Below are positions 14,899 to 22,880 of a DNA stretch of 26,482 nt, in pieces; the stretch's first letter is position 1, and each line of letters starts with the position of its first letter. Made by a program: the position numbers and the translations under genes. This DNA is from JAYUHK01 sp043767025 (lineage in GTDB: Bacteria; Bacteroidota; Bacteroidia; Chitinophagales; Saprospiraceae): positions 1 through 26,482 of the forward strand of contig JAYUHK010000135.1 of NCBI GenBank assembly GCA_043767025.1, in the 5' to 3' direction. The notes below the pieces were generated by a model, which was given only the letters and a program-made list of their open reading frames with translations, had not been told where the DNA came from and did no database searches.

Positions 14899-16257
14899 AT
14901 GGCTCAAGTCGAATTAATAATGCCTAAAATGGGCGAAAGTATCATGGAAGCGACCATTTTGCGCTGGGTAAAAAAAGTAGGAGACCCCGTAAAAGCCGAC
15001 GAAACGATACTCGAAATCGCTACCGACAAAGTGGATACAGAAGTTCCGTCGCCCATATCGGGAGTCGTGACGCAAATAATGTTTCAAGAAAACGACATCG
15101 TTCCGGTAGGAAAAATCATCGCCGTCATAGCCACAGAAAGCGAATCCGCAGTCGCAAAGCCTACCCCAAGTGTAGCCGCCGTCCCGTTGGAAAGCAACAA
15201 AGTGGCAGCCCAAGCGGTAACGGAGCAAATCGCAGCAGCCGCCTCGCCGAGTGTTGCGAATGTAACGAATGTAGAAGGTCGCTTTTATTCGCCGTTGGTC
15301 AAAAACATTGCGAAAGCAGAAAATATTACGCAGTCCGAATTGGATAGAATCGCTGGTACTGGTCAAGAAGGACGCGTGACGAAAAAAGATGTGCTGGATT
15401 ATGTCGCGAATCGAGAAAATGCGACAGCAGTTCCTTTCGTGATGCCGACAGCAACGCCGAGTGTGTCTGCGCCACTTGCAGAGCCTGCGCCGTCCCCAAT
15501 CGCCGTCCCCAATATCCAGCCGTCTGCGGCAGCTACTTCGGTGAGCGGAAATGTGGAGATTATCGAAATGGACAGAATGCGCAAACTCATCGCCGACCAC
15601 ATGGTGATGTCAAAGCAAACTTCGCCGCACGTCACGTCTTTCGTAGAAGCCGATGTGACTAATTTGGTGAATTGGCGCAGCCAAGTGAAGAAAGACTACC
15701 AAAGTCGCTACGGCGAAAATCTGACTTTCACGCCTATTTTTATAGAAGCGGTCGTAAAAGCTATCAAGGATTTTCCGATGATTAACTCTTCGGTAGATGG
15801 CACTAAAATCATAGTCAAAAAAAATATCAATATCGGAATGGCAGCCGCGCTGCCGAGCGGCAACCTGATAGTTCCCGTCATCAAAAACGCCGATATGCTC
15901 AATCTGGCGGGCATCACGAAATCCGTCAATGACTTGGCTGGTCGAGCGCGCCTCAACCAACTCAAACCCGACGAAGTACAAGGCGGTACTTTCACGCTGA
16001 CCAATGTAGGGACTTTCGGCAACGTGATGGGAACTCCAATCATCAACCAACCGCAGGTAGCCATCTTGGCAGTCGGAGCGATTCGCAAACGCCCGGCGGT
16101 GTTGGAAACCGAATTTGGAGATGTCATCGCTATCCGTCAGATGATGTTTTTGTCTCTCTCCTACGACCACCGAGTGGTGGACGGCTTTTTGGGCGGCTCT
16201 TTCCTCCGGAAAGTAGCTGATTATTTGGAGAATTTTGATACCAAACGAAGCCTTTAA
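14899..16257 (+). CDS. Dihydrolipoamide acyltransferase (E2 of a 2-oxoacid dehydrogenase complex)
   Basis: E2 is the core of a 2-oxoacid dehydrogenase complex and passes the acyl group from lipoamide to CoA. The 452-residue protein has one lipoyl domain (residues 1-80) with lipoylated Lys44 in EIATDKVDTEVPSP. An Ala/Pro-rich linker leads to an E3/E1-binding domain (128-169, FYSPLVKNIAKAENITQSELDRI...GRVTKKDVLDYV in parts). A second linker leads to the catalytic domain (222-450) with the active site SLSYDHRVVDG (His424, Asp428). The single lipoyl domain and sequence style fit the branched-chain/2-oxoisovalerate or mixed-substrate Bacteroidota type better than pyruvate E2, but substrate cannot be fixed. 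No E1 or E3 gene is adjacent, so the complex subunits are encoded elsewhere. Confidence 0.92.
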   Translation: MAQVELIMPKMGESIMEATILRWVKKVGDPVKADETILEIATDKVDTEVPSPISGVVTQIMFQENDIVPVGKIIAVIATESESAVAKPTPSVAAVPLESNKVAAQAVTEQIAAAASPSVANVTNVEGRFYSPLVKNIAKAENITQSELDRIAGTGQEGRVTKKDVLDYVANRENATAVPFVMPTATPSVSAPLAEPAPSPIAVPNIQPSAAATSVSGNVEIIEMDRMRKLIADHMVMSKQTSPHVTSFVEADVTNLVNWRSQVKKDYQSRYGENLTFTPIFIEAVVKAIKDFPMINSSVDGTKIIVKKNINIGMAAALPSGNLIVPVIKNADMLNLAGITKSVNDLAGRARLNQLKPDEVQGGTFTLTNVGTFGNVMGTPIINQPQVAILAVGAIRKRPAVLETEFGDVIAIRQMMFLSLSYDHRVVDGFLGGSFLRKVADYLENFDTKRSL

Positions 16258-16260
16258 ATA

Positions 16261-16446
16261 GTTTTGAGTTGCTGATTATGAGTTTTTAGTTTTATTAGAA
16301 ATCAACGATTTACTTCGTGTTGCGAATATGAGTTATTTGTTCATAAGTTATTGCACTTAAATAGATTATATTTGAAATTTGACATAAAATATTGATTATC
16401 AACAATATGTGACAACTCAAAATTAAAAACTAAAAACTAATTAAAA
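16261..16446. repeat. Diverged R1 repeat copy C with a facing partial copy
   Basis: Bases 16344-16446, read on the minus strand, align with R1 copies A, B and D (TTTTTAGTTTTTAATTTTGAG near one end, AAGTGCA near the other), with more divergence. Bases 16261-16312, read on the plus strand, resemble the first half of the same element (GAGTTTTTAGTTTTATT then AAATCAACGATTTA). The two are in facing orientation and could pair. This fills most of the 234-base gap between the E2 gene and the PorE-like gene; I see no further gene there. Confidence 0.65.
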
Positions 16447-16491
16447 ACACAAGCAAACAAACACCACACAAGCACTTATATTTTTTAAAAA

Positions 16492-18717
16492 ATGAACCAA
16501 CTTTTTTTTCGTCTTACTTTTGGGTTGTTATTTTTCTTCGGTAGTTTCAGTTTTTTAACGGCTCAAAAGCCAAAAGACATACGCCGCGAAGCCGATGCTT
16601 ACTTCGATCACCAACTTTATGCCAAAGCGTTGGACAACTACACGATGCTGCAGCGCAGCAATCCAAAAGACAATGATATAAAAATGCGCATCGGGATTTG
16701 TTCGTATTTTACGAATGATTTGGAGCAAGCTCAAAAATATTTGAGTTTTTTCATAGACGGAGAAAACGGCACCGAACCGCAGGCTTGTTTTTACTTGGGT
16801 CGCTGCGCCCACGAGCAGCTACAATTCAAAGAAGCCATCAGATTTTATAAATTATATTTGCGACTCCAGAGCGGCTTGAATGAAACGCAACGTCGAGGAT
16901 TGGTAGATGACATCAAACGCTGCGCATCGGGTCAGCTGTTGGTGGCAAAAGATAAAACTACGCTGGTCGAAAATTTGGGCGACAAAGTGAACGGAAGCGG
17001 CGACGACTTTGCTCCCGTATTGAGCCCCAACAACGACGAAAAAATTTATTTTTCGTCCGCGCGGGCGGGCAATGTGGGTGGTCTGCGCGACCCGAAAGGC
17101 TTGAAAGACGAAATATTTGGCTCATACGCCGCCGATATTTATTCCGCAAAAATCACTGGCGGCGAGTGGGCGAGCGTTACGCAACTCAATACACTGCTCA
17201 ATACTCCACGACAAGATGTGATTTTGGATTTCAATGCCAAAGGAACAGTTATGTTTTTTTTTAAGGGCTTCAACTTACAAAGCGGCGAGATTTTGGTGGA
17301 TACTTTTCGCCAAAATTCTGATGACAATCTTACCTATCTTCCTACATTCCGAAGCCCGTTAGACGCAGCAGGCGGAGATGGATATATGCAATTTTTCAAT
17401 GACTCTACGCTACTTTTTTCGAGTCGCCGAGCGGGTGGTTTTGGCGGCAACGACTTGTATATTACAGAATTGCGAAACGGAGTTTGGGCAGAGCCAAAGA
17501 ATTTGGGTCCGCACATCAACACGCCATACGACGAACTCTCGCCGTTTTTGGCAGCCGACGGCAGAACACTCTATTTCAGCTCCAACTCCACCCAAAGTAC
17601 GGGTGGTTTTGACATTTTTCGGATAAAATTTGACGACATGAAGCAAGACTGGACTGCGGCAACCAATGTCGGTTTTCCTATCAATTCAGCCGGCGACGAC
17701 TTATTTTTTCGGGTAGCAAAAGACGGTCAAAAAGCCTTTTATTCTTCCAATCGCAAGGACAACGGCAGTTTTGGCGGCAGCGATATTTATGTGGCGTATT
17801 TCAAAACGGTGCAAGAGGAGCAGCTCGTAGTTTCCGAGCCGTTGCTGTTCAGTCAAGTAGCAGAATATTTTGCAACGCAACAAGAAAATAATGAAGAAAA
17901 CGGTACTTCTGTGACTACCAATGTGGTAAGTCCCGAGCAATCTGTCGAAAATAAAGCTACTTTTTATGAGTTCAATTCGCTGTACTACAACAGTGAGGAC
18001 GATATTTTGGGACCCGTCAATGTAAGACAGCTCAATAAAATTAGTCGCCTGATGAATGACTTTCCGCAGCTCAAAATACAGCTTACCGCTCACTCCGACC
18101 CAAGCGAAAAAGCCGATTACGACCTCTTTTTTTCGATGAAAAGGTCTGAAAAAATATCCGATTACCTGATAAAAAATGGTGTGCGGGCAAGCCAAATTCT
18201 CCTAAAAAGTTGCGGCTCTAATTACCCAATCGCCAAAAATATTGTGGACGGCAACCTCTATCCAGCCGGGCAACGAATGAACCGAAGATTAGATATACAA
18301 ATAAAAAATATCGGTAATCTACCGCTTCGCATCAGCATTTCCGCGCCCGAAGTCAGCGAATTTATGGCTGCCGCCGAAGGCACTCGCTATCGGAATGTGA
18401 GCAAAGATCTGTCTTACAAGGTGCAGGTAGCAGCTATCAAACAAATGTATAAAGGAGAATTGATTACAAAATATTCGGACGCAGGAATTGAAAAAAGTGC
18501 GGATACTCCGACTTATTTGTACACACTCGGACTCTTCAAAACTTTGAGCAGTGCGGAACAGTTGCGGAAAGAAATAGCACAAAAGGAAAATATAAAAACC
18601 GCCTTTATCGTCGCTTACATTGGCGGCGTAAGAGTGTCGCTGGAAGAAGCAAAACAGTACCAGACAGTTTATTCTGATTTAGCGAATTATGTGACATACC
18701 TCAAAAATAAAAAATAG
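16492..18717 (+). CDS. PorE-like OmpA-family protein (TPR, PD40 propeller, OmpA, SPOR-like)
   Basis: This 741-residue envelope protein has a signal peptide (1-24, ending LTAQ). TPR-like helices (about 32-130) include YFDHQLYAKALDNYTML and ACFYLGRCAHEQLQFKEAI. A PD40/WD40-type propeller (about 165-440) has repeats such as NDEKIYFSSARAGNVGG, DSTLLFSSRRAGGFGGNDLYI, GRTLYFSSNSTQSTGGFDIF and QKAFYSSNRKDNGSFGGSDIYV. An OmpA C-terminal peptidoglycan-binding domain (about 490-605) has LTAHSDPSEKADYDLFFSMKRSEKISDYL. The last 100 residues contain YKVQVAAIKQMY...YLYTLGLFKTLSSAEQLRKEI, which looks like a SPOR domain. PorE, a T9SS protein that tethers the machine to peptidoglycan, shares TPR, propeller and OmpA parts but has a carboxypeptidase-regulatory domain not evident here. 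The methyltransferase gene follows after three bases. Confidence 0.8.
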   Translation: MNQLFFRLTFGLLFFFGSFSFLTAQKPKDIRREADAYFDHQLYAKALDNYTMLQRSNPKDNDIKMRIGICSYFTNDLEQAQKYLSFFIDGENGTEPQACFYLGRCAHEQLQFKEAIRFYKLYLRLQSGLNETQRRGLVDDIKRCASGQLLVAKDKTTLVENLGDKVNGSGDDFAPVLSPNNDEKIYFSSARAGNVGGLRDPKGLKDEIFGSYAADIYSAKITGGEWASVTQLNTLLNTPRQDVILDFNAKGTVMFFFKGFNLQSGEILVDTFRQNSDDNLTYLPTFRSPLDAAGGDGYMQFFNDSTLLFSSRRAGGFGGNDLYITELRNGVWAEPKNLGPHINTPYDELSPFLAADGRTLYFSSNSTQSTGGFDIFRIKFDDMKQDWTAATNVGFPINSAGDDLFFRVAKDGQKAFYSSNRKDNGSFGGSDIYVAYFKTVQEEQLVVSEPLLFSQVAEYFATQQENNEENGTSVTTNVVSPEQSVENKATFYEFNSLYYNSEDDILGPVNVRQLNKISRLMNDFPQLKIQLTAHSDPSEKADYDLFFSMKRSEKISDYLIKNGVRASQILLKSCGSNYPIAKNIVDGNLYPAGQRMNRRLDIQIKNIGNLPLRISISAPEVSEFMAAAEGTRYRNVSKDLSYKVQVAAIKQMYKGELITKYSDAGIEKSADTPTYLYTLGLFKTLSSAEQLRKEIAQKENIKTAFIVAYIGGVRVSLEEAKQYQTVYSDLANYVTYLKNKK

Positions 18718-18720
18718 ACT

Positions 18721-19278
18721 ATGAGTAATATTGTTTTTTTGAAACAGGGCATACAAAACCTCCGCACCGTTGGTTCGGTAGTGCGAAGTTCGCCGTCTTT
18801 GTGCCGCGCGATGGTGCGCCCGATAGATTTTCAAAAAGCAAATGTTATCGTAGAGTTGGGGGCTGGCGACGGAGTGATTACGAGGCAGATTTTGAAGCGA
18901 ATGAAACCCAACAGCAAGCTGCTGATATTTGAAGTAAACGAAGCCTTTTGTGAAAAAATAAAACACAACATTCAGGACAAACGTTGTACTCTGGTGGAAG
19001 ATTCGGCGGCAAACCTCGTCGAACATTTGCGTCGCCACGAAGTAACGCAAGTAGATTATATTATTTCGGCGATTCCTTTTGTAGTGCTGCCCGATGAGTT
19101 GGCGGAAGAAATTATTGAGTCTTGCAAAAAAGTTTTGTGTCCGTCAGGATTGTTTATTCAGATGCACTATTCGTTGTTTATCAGACGATTATATATAAAA
19201 ATATTTGGTAATATTAAGTATAAATTTATCCCTTTCAATATCCCGCCCGCCTTTGTTTTTGTGTGCAAAAAAGACTGA
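18721..19278 (+). CDS. SAM-dependent methyltransferase, PmtA/KsgA-like
   Basis: This 185-residue class I methyltransferase shows SAM motif I, VELGAGDGVIT (44-54), an acidic ribose-binding position in LLIFEVNEAF (Glu71), and DYIISAIPF (112-120), in the place of the NLPY/GLPF motif of KsgA and phospholipid N-methyltransferases. The closest resemblance is to bacterial PmtA-type enzymes that methylate phosphatidylethanolamine, followed by rRNA adenine dimethylases; the short length and SAIPF favour the PmtA-like group. The C-terminal LFIRRLYIKIFGNIKYKFIPF is basic and aromatic and could touch membrane. It starts three bases after the PorE-like gene, so the two are co-transcribed. The substrate is not established. 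Confidence 0.75.
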   Translation: MSNIVFLKQGIQNLRTVGSVVRSSPSLCRAMVRPIDFQKANVIVELGAGDGVITRQILKRMKPNSKLLIFEVNEAFCEKIKHNIQDKRCTLVEDSAANLVEHLRRHEVTQVDYIISAIPFVVLPDELAEEIIESCKKVLCPSGLFIQMHYSLFIRRLYIKIFGNIKYKFIPFNIPPAFVFVCKKD

Positions 19279-19297
19279 AATTTTATTTTAGACGCAT

Positions 19298-20212
19298 TCA
19301 TAAGTCCAACGGAAGCCAATTAATTCCCTGCAAATGATTTTTTAGGTCTTTAAGATTTTTTGTAAAACCCAACAAAAAACCACCGCCGCCAGCACCACAA
19401 ATTTTTATCCGATACTCCGCTCCGCCCAATCCACGCTTCCATATCGGTAAAAATTCCGAAGGAATTAGGTGCGACATATTTTCTATTTGAAAATTACTGA
19501 CGTTGGAAAAAGACTCAAAAAGTCCGATTTCGTTTTTATTTTCTAAATGAGTTATTGCGCTATCGTTAAAAAAAGCCAACTCTGAAATACATTTTTCTTC
19601 AAATTCTTTGGACTCACATTGCCTTTGAAACCACTGCACCAACGGCTCTGCCTGTCGGCAAATTCCAGTGTCGATTAAAAAAAAACTGCTGTTTTGTGAC
19701 ATAAACCTTTGTGACATAAAATAAGGTCGGATTTCCTGCCCTCGTATCAAAATAGCTTCTTTCAGGTAACAAACCAATGGGTCAATTCCGGAACTCGAGC
19801 CATGAAAAAATCCTTCCATCACGGACATTATTTTTTTTAATTCAGCTGTATCGCTTGTCTTTTTTTCGCAAAAAACATCATACGTCGCTGCCACCAAAGC
19901 TCCCGAACTACCCGCTCCATAGCCCGTCGGAATATCCGACACAAACGCCAAGCCGCGCTCCCAAGCCGCCGCCAAACCGTCCGTATTAAAATCCAAAAAC
20001 CGTGAATCCATTTTTTTTAGTTCGACCAAAAACTGTATAAATCGCTGTAAATCAACGCGTAAAATATTATTTTTGTGCGCACTATCTTCGCTCCACTTCC
20101 CACTGAACAGGCGGAGTGGAATCGCCAAAGCAGACGAACCTTTCAGCACCGAGTACTCTCCGAACAGAATAATTTTGGCAGGATAAACAGTTTGGAACAT
20201 GGTTTTCTTCAT
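19298..20212 (-). CDS. GHMP-family kinase, mevalonate kinase-like
   Basis: This 304-residue cytoplasmic kinase belongs to the GHMP superfamily. Motif 1 is PAKIILFGEYSVLKGSSALA (11-30) with the likely catalytic Lys13. Motif 2, the ATP loop, is IPTGYGAGSSGALVAA (94-109). The Mg/catalytic acid is Asp144 in FHGSSSGIDPLV, and motif 3 is IKICGAGGGGFLLGF (269-283). The pattern is close to mevalonate kinase, and the group is often annotated in Bacteroidota as a GYDIA-type GHMP kinase, so a mevalonate-pathway step (isoprenoid synthesis) is inferred. No other mevalonate gene is in the window. It starts three bases after the AMP nucleosidase stop and is probably translated from the same message. The local duplication MSQRFMSQ (167-173) stems from a short tandem DNA repeat. 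Confidence 0.82.
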   Translation of the reverse strand: MKKTMFQTVYPAKIILFGEYSVLKGSSALAIPLRLFSGKWSEDSAHKNNILRVDLQRFIQFLVELKKMDSRFLDFNTDGLAAAWERGLAFVSDIPTGYGAGSSGALVAATYDVFCEKKTSDTAELKKIMSVMEGFFHGSSSGIDPLVCYLKEAILIRGQEIRPYFMSQRFMSQNSSFFLIDTGICRQAEPLVQWFQRQCESKEFEEKCISELAFFNDSAITHLENKNEIGLFESFSNVSNFQIENMSHLIPSEFLPIWKRGLGGAEYRIKICGAGGGGFLLGFTKNLKDLKNHLQGINWLPLDL

Positions 20213-20215
20213 TCC

Positions 20216-20989
20216 TTAAAAACGCAAATGTCGGACGGTTTGTGAATTGTTAATAAGCTGTTTCAGGGAATCAATCCCAATTTGTAGGTGTTCATTCACA
20301 TAATTTTGTGTCACACTTTTGTCACTTTCGTCCGTTTTTACGCCCTCCGGTATCATCGGAATATCCGACACTAAAAGCAATGCGCCGCAGGGAATTTGAT
20401 TTTTGAAACCCGCAATAAAAATAGTCGCCGTTTCCATGTCTATCGCCAAACAGCGCATCTCTCGCAGCTTTTCTTTGAACTCCTCCCGATGCTCCCAAAC
20501 ACGCCGATTGGTGGTATAAACCGTCCCCGTCCAATAGTCCAAACCATGCTCTCTGATGGTCGTCGAGATGGCTTTTTGGAGCGCGAAAGCGGGCAAAGCG
20601 GGTACTTCTGGGGGCATATAATCATTGCTCGTTCCCTCTCCGCGCACGGCGGCGATGGGCAAAATCATGTCGCCTACTTTATTTTTATCGTGGCGCAAAC
20701 CACCGCATTTGCCCAAAAAAATAGCGGCTTTGGGCTTGATAGCAGTCAATAAATCCATCATGGTCGCCGCGTTGGGGCTGCCCATTCCGAAGTTAATAAT
20801 TGTGATGCGTCCAAAGGTAGCACTCATCATTGGGCGGTCTTGCCCGCGCACGTCTATATTGTGCATCAGCGCGAATTGGTAAACATAATTACTGAAATTT
20901 ACGAGGATAATGTAATCGCCAAATTCATCTAATTTGCGTCCAGTATATCGGGGAAGCCAGTTTTCTACGATTTCTTGTTTTGTTTTCAA
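20216..20989 (-). CDS. amn: AMP nucleosidase, short Bacteroidota form
   Basis: The enzyme should cleave AMP to adenine and ribose 5-phosphate, or act as a related purine nucleosidase, in nucleotide salvage. It is a 257-residue PNP/UDP-phosphorylase-fold protein with ITIINFGMGSPNAATMMDLL (62-81), AAIFLGKCGGLRHDKNKVGDMILP, the base-pocket acid in LAIDMETATIFIAGF, and VSDIPMIPEGVKTDESDKSVT. It corresponds to the C-terminal domain of E. coli Amn (484 residues) and lacks the N-terminal regulatory domain, the norm for this phylum. The start codon is TTG at 20987-20989; no ATG or GTG lies in frame upstream for at least 40 bases, and the product from TTG matches the family start. It is followed at three bases by the GHMP kinase. 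R1 copy D precedes it. Confidence 0.9.
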   Translation of the reverse strand: MKTKQEIVENWLPRYTGRKLDEFGDYIILVNFSNYVYQFALMHNIDVRGQDRPMMSATFGRITIINFGMGSPNAATMMDLLTAIKPKAAIFLGKCGGLRHDKNKVGDMILPIAAVRGEGTSNDYMPPEVPALPAFALQKAISTTIREHGLDYWTGTVYTTNRRVWEHREEFKEKLREMRCLAIDMETATIFIAGFKNQIPCGALLLVSDIPMIPEGVKTDESDKSVTQNYVNEHLQIGIDSLKQLINNSQTVRHLRF

Positions 20990-21020
20990 ATGCTTATTTT
21001 TTAGAAATTTTTGAAAAATA

Positions 21021-21135
21021 AATGGTATTAAGTAGTTATAAGTTTTTAGTTTTTAATTTTGAGTCATCATAAATTATTGAAAATCAACGAATTATGTCAA
21101 ATATTAAATGTCATCTATTTAAGTGCAGGAACTTA
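21021..21135 (+). repeat. Dispersed intergenic repeat R1, copy D
   Basis: Exactly 115 bases, about 93% identical to copy A (8 substitutions, no gaps). Its last three bases are the gpmI stop codon (read on the minus strand). The nested stem-loop is kept in its outer part (CATAA with TTATG), while the inner stem has lost one pair. It fills the 143-base gap between gpmI and amn. Confidence 0.85.
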
Positions 21136-22653
21136 ATGCGCAACGATTAAGTTATTTCCGTCCATTTCAAGCGGTATTTTTACATTCATTCTGCTCAAAA
21201 TAGTGGGCGCAACATCAGCTAATCGTCCGTTCAACAATGTCACATTTGTGTTATTTTTTGAAATAAAAATGCAAGGCACTAAATTTTTGGTATGTGCGGT
21301 ATTCGGCGTGCCGTCTTCATTTATCATAAAATCTGAATTTCCGTGGTCGGCAATGACGAAGATTTCATACTCCTCATCCAACGCAGCGTCCAACAAACGC
21401 TCCAAACAACCATCAACAGTTTCGGCGGCTTGGACGGCGGCAGCAAAAATGCCCGTATGCCCCACCATATCGGTATTCGCATAATTCAAACAAATAAAAT
21501 CTGGTTGATGTAGCTGAATATCAGTAATAATTTCGTCAGTAATAATTTTTGCGGACATTTCGGGCTGCAAATCGTAAGTTGCTACTTTGGCAGACGGAAC
21601 CATAATCCGCCGTTCGCCCACAAAAGGCTGCTCTCGCCCTCCCGAAAAGAAAAACGTAACGTGTGGATATTTTTCTGTTTCGGCTATCCGCACCTGCGTC
21701 CGCCCCGCTTTTGAAAGTATTTCTCCAAGTGTTTGGTGCAAATCATCTTTCGTGAACATCACCTCCACATTTCGATAAGTTTCGTCATACCGAGTCATTG
21801 TGACATAGTTCAAATCCAATTTTTTCATATCATACTCCGGAAAATCTTTTTGCGTCAAGACTTCCGTGATTTCGCGCGGTCGGTCGGTCCTAAAATTAAA
21901 GCAAATCACGGTATCGCCGTCTTTGATGCAGCCACTTTTTTCGACTAAAATAGGTTTTAAAAATTCGTCAGTTTCGCCGTTTTCGTAGTCCGCCGCAATG
22001 GTTTCCAAAACATTTTCTGTTATTTTTCCGACACCTTTTACGAGCAAATCATAGGCAAGTCGGACGCGCTCCCAACGCTTATCTCTATCCATCGCATAGT
22101 ATCTACCTACGACAGAAGCAAGTTTAATATGCTGATTTTCAATGTGTTGTAAGAGTATTTTTAGAAATGAATAGCCACTTTTTGGGTCACAGTCACGCCC
22201 ATCTGTGAAGGCGTGGATAAAAACGCGCTCAAGCCCTTGCTCCTGCGTGATGTCGCAAAGAGCCAGCAAGTGATTGATGTGAGAATGTACGCCACCGTCC
22301 GAAACCAAGCCTATGAGATGCACCGCAGCACCGCTTTTTTTCGCATTTTGAAGTGCCGCAATCAACACCTGATTCTGGTGAAGTGTCCGCTCGCGAACAG
22401 CTTTATTGATGCGCGCCAACTCCTGATAGACCACTCGACCTGCGCCGATGTTGAGATGTCCGACTTCCGAATTGCCCATCTGCCCGTCGGGCAAACCTAC
22501 ATCTTCGCCAAACGTGACGAGCGTAGAGTGAGGATACGTCTGGAGCAAAGCGTCCATACAAGGAGTATTTGCTTGCGCAATGGCATCGGCGGACGCAGTT
22601 TTTCCGAGTCCCCAACCGTCCAAAATTGCCAATAATACTTTTTGATTTTTCAT
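21133..22653 (-). CDS. gpmI: 2,3-bisphosphoglycerate-independent phosphoglycerate mutase
   Basis: GpmI interconverts 3- and 2-phosphoglycerate in glycolysis and gluconeogenesis using two Mn ions and a phosphoserine intermediate. The 506-residue length is normal. It opens with LLAILDGWGLG (metal ligand Asp12) and has the nucleophile Ser62 in GQMGNSEVGHLNIGAGRVVYQ. It continues with HAFTDGRDCDPKSG, GRYYAMDRDKRWERV, FNFRTDRPREI and the metal-binding IADHGNSDFM and AHTKNLVP. An upstream in-frame ATG at 22719 would add 22 residues not found in the family and lies within the promoter, so 22653 is used. A consensus promoter sits directly before this ATG, predicting an almost leaderless transcript. 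It is divergent from the subtilase gene. Confidence 0.96.
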   Translation of the reverse strand: MKNQKVLLAILDGWGLGKTASADAIAQANTPCMDALLQTYPHSTLVTFGEDVGLPDGQMGNSEVGHLNIGAGRVVYQELARINKAVRERTLHQNQVLIAALQNAKKSGAAVHLIGLVSDGGVHSHINHLLALCDITQEQGLERVFIHAFTDGRDCDPKSGYSFLKILLQHIENQHIKLASVVGRYYAMDRDKRWERVRLAYDLLVKGVGKITENVLETIAADYENGETDEFLKPILVEKSGCIKDGDTVICFNFRTDRPREITEVLTQKDFPEYDMKKLDLNYVTMTRYDETYRNVEVMFTKDDLHQTLGEILSKAGRTQVRIAETEKYPHVTFFFSGGREQPFVGERRIMVPSAKVATYDLQPEMSAKIITDEIITDIQLHQPDFICLNYANTDMVGHTGIFAAAVQAAETVDGCLERLLDAALDEEYEIFVIADHGNSDFMINEDGTPNTAHTKNLVPCIFISKNNTNVTLLNGRLADVAPTILSRMNVKIPLEMDGNNLIVAH

Positions 22654-22658
22654 ATACT

Positions 22659-22689
22659 CAAAGATAGTAAGTTTTTTGAAAATAATCAA
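22659..22689 (-). promoter_or_regulatory. Complete Bacteroidota promoter for gpmI
   Basis: On the minus strand, TTG (22689-22687) and TATCTTTG (22666-22659) are separated by 20 bases, matching the Bacteroidota -33/-7 consensus. The -7 box ends only five bases before the gpmI ATG, so transcription should start within about two bases of the start codon. Confidence 0.7.
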
Positions 22690-22844
22690 AAAATTATACT
22701 TTCTTACCGTACTAAACACCGACTATCACACAAAATACGCACTTTTCGCTGTCGCTCGATTGGGAATAAAATTTTTATTTTTTTACAAAAAAAACTCTTT
22801 TTTGCTATTTTCAAAAACACTTTTCTGCTGCGATGCGTTTTTTT

Positions 22845-22875
22845 TTGGAACAGAACTATTATTTGTGTAATTTTG
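22845..22875 (+). promoter_or_regulatory. Complete Bacteroidota promoter for the subtilase gene
   Basis: TTG (22845-22847), a 20-base spacer and TAATTTTG (22868-22875) match the Bacteroidota consensus. The box ends five bases before the ATG at 22881, the same geometry as at gpmI, and predicts a leaderless or nearly leaderless message. It also rules out the upstream ATG at 22833 as the start. Confidence 0.7.
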
Positions 22876-22880
22876 TAACT

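Noticed and set aside
14914..15600. A 228-residue minus-strand open frame inside the E2 gene
   Set aside because: Composition is dominated by Arg, Cys, His, Phe and Tyr, and it mirrors the Ala/Pro-rich linker and lipoyl domain of E2.
22654..22719. N-terminal extension of GpmI
   Set aside because: The extra 22 residues are not part of the family, and the promoter lies within this stretch.
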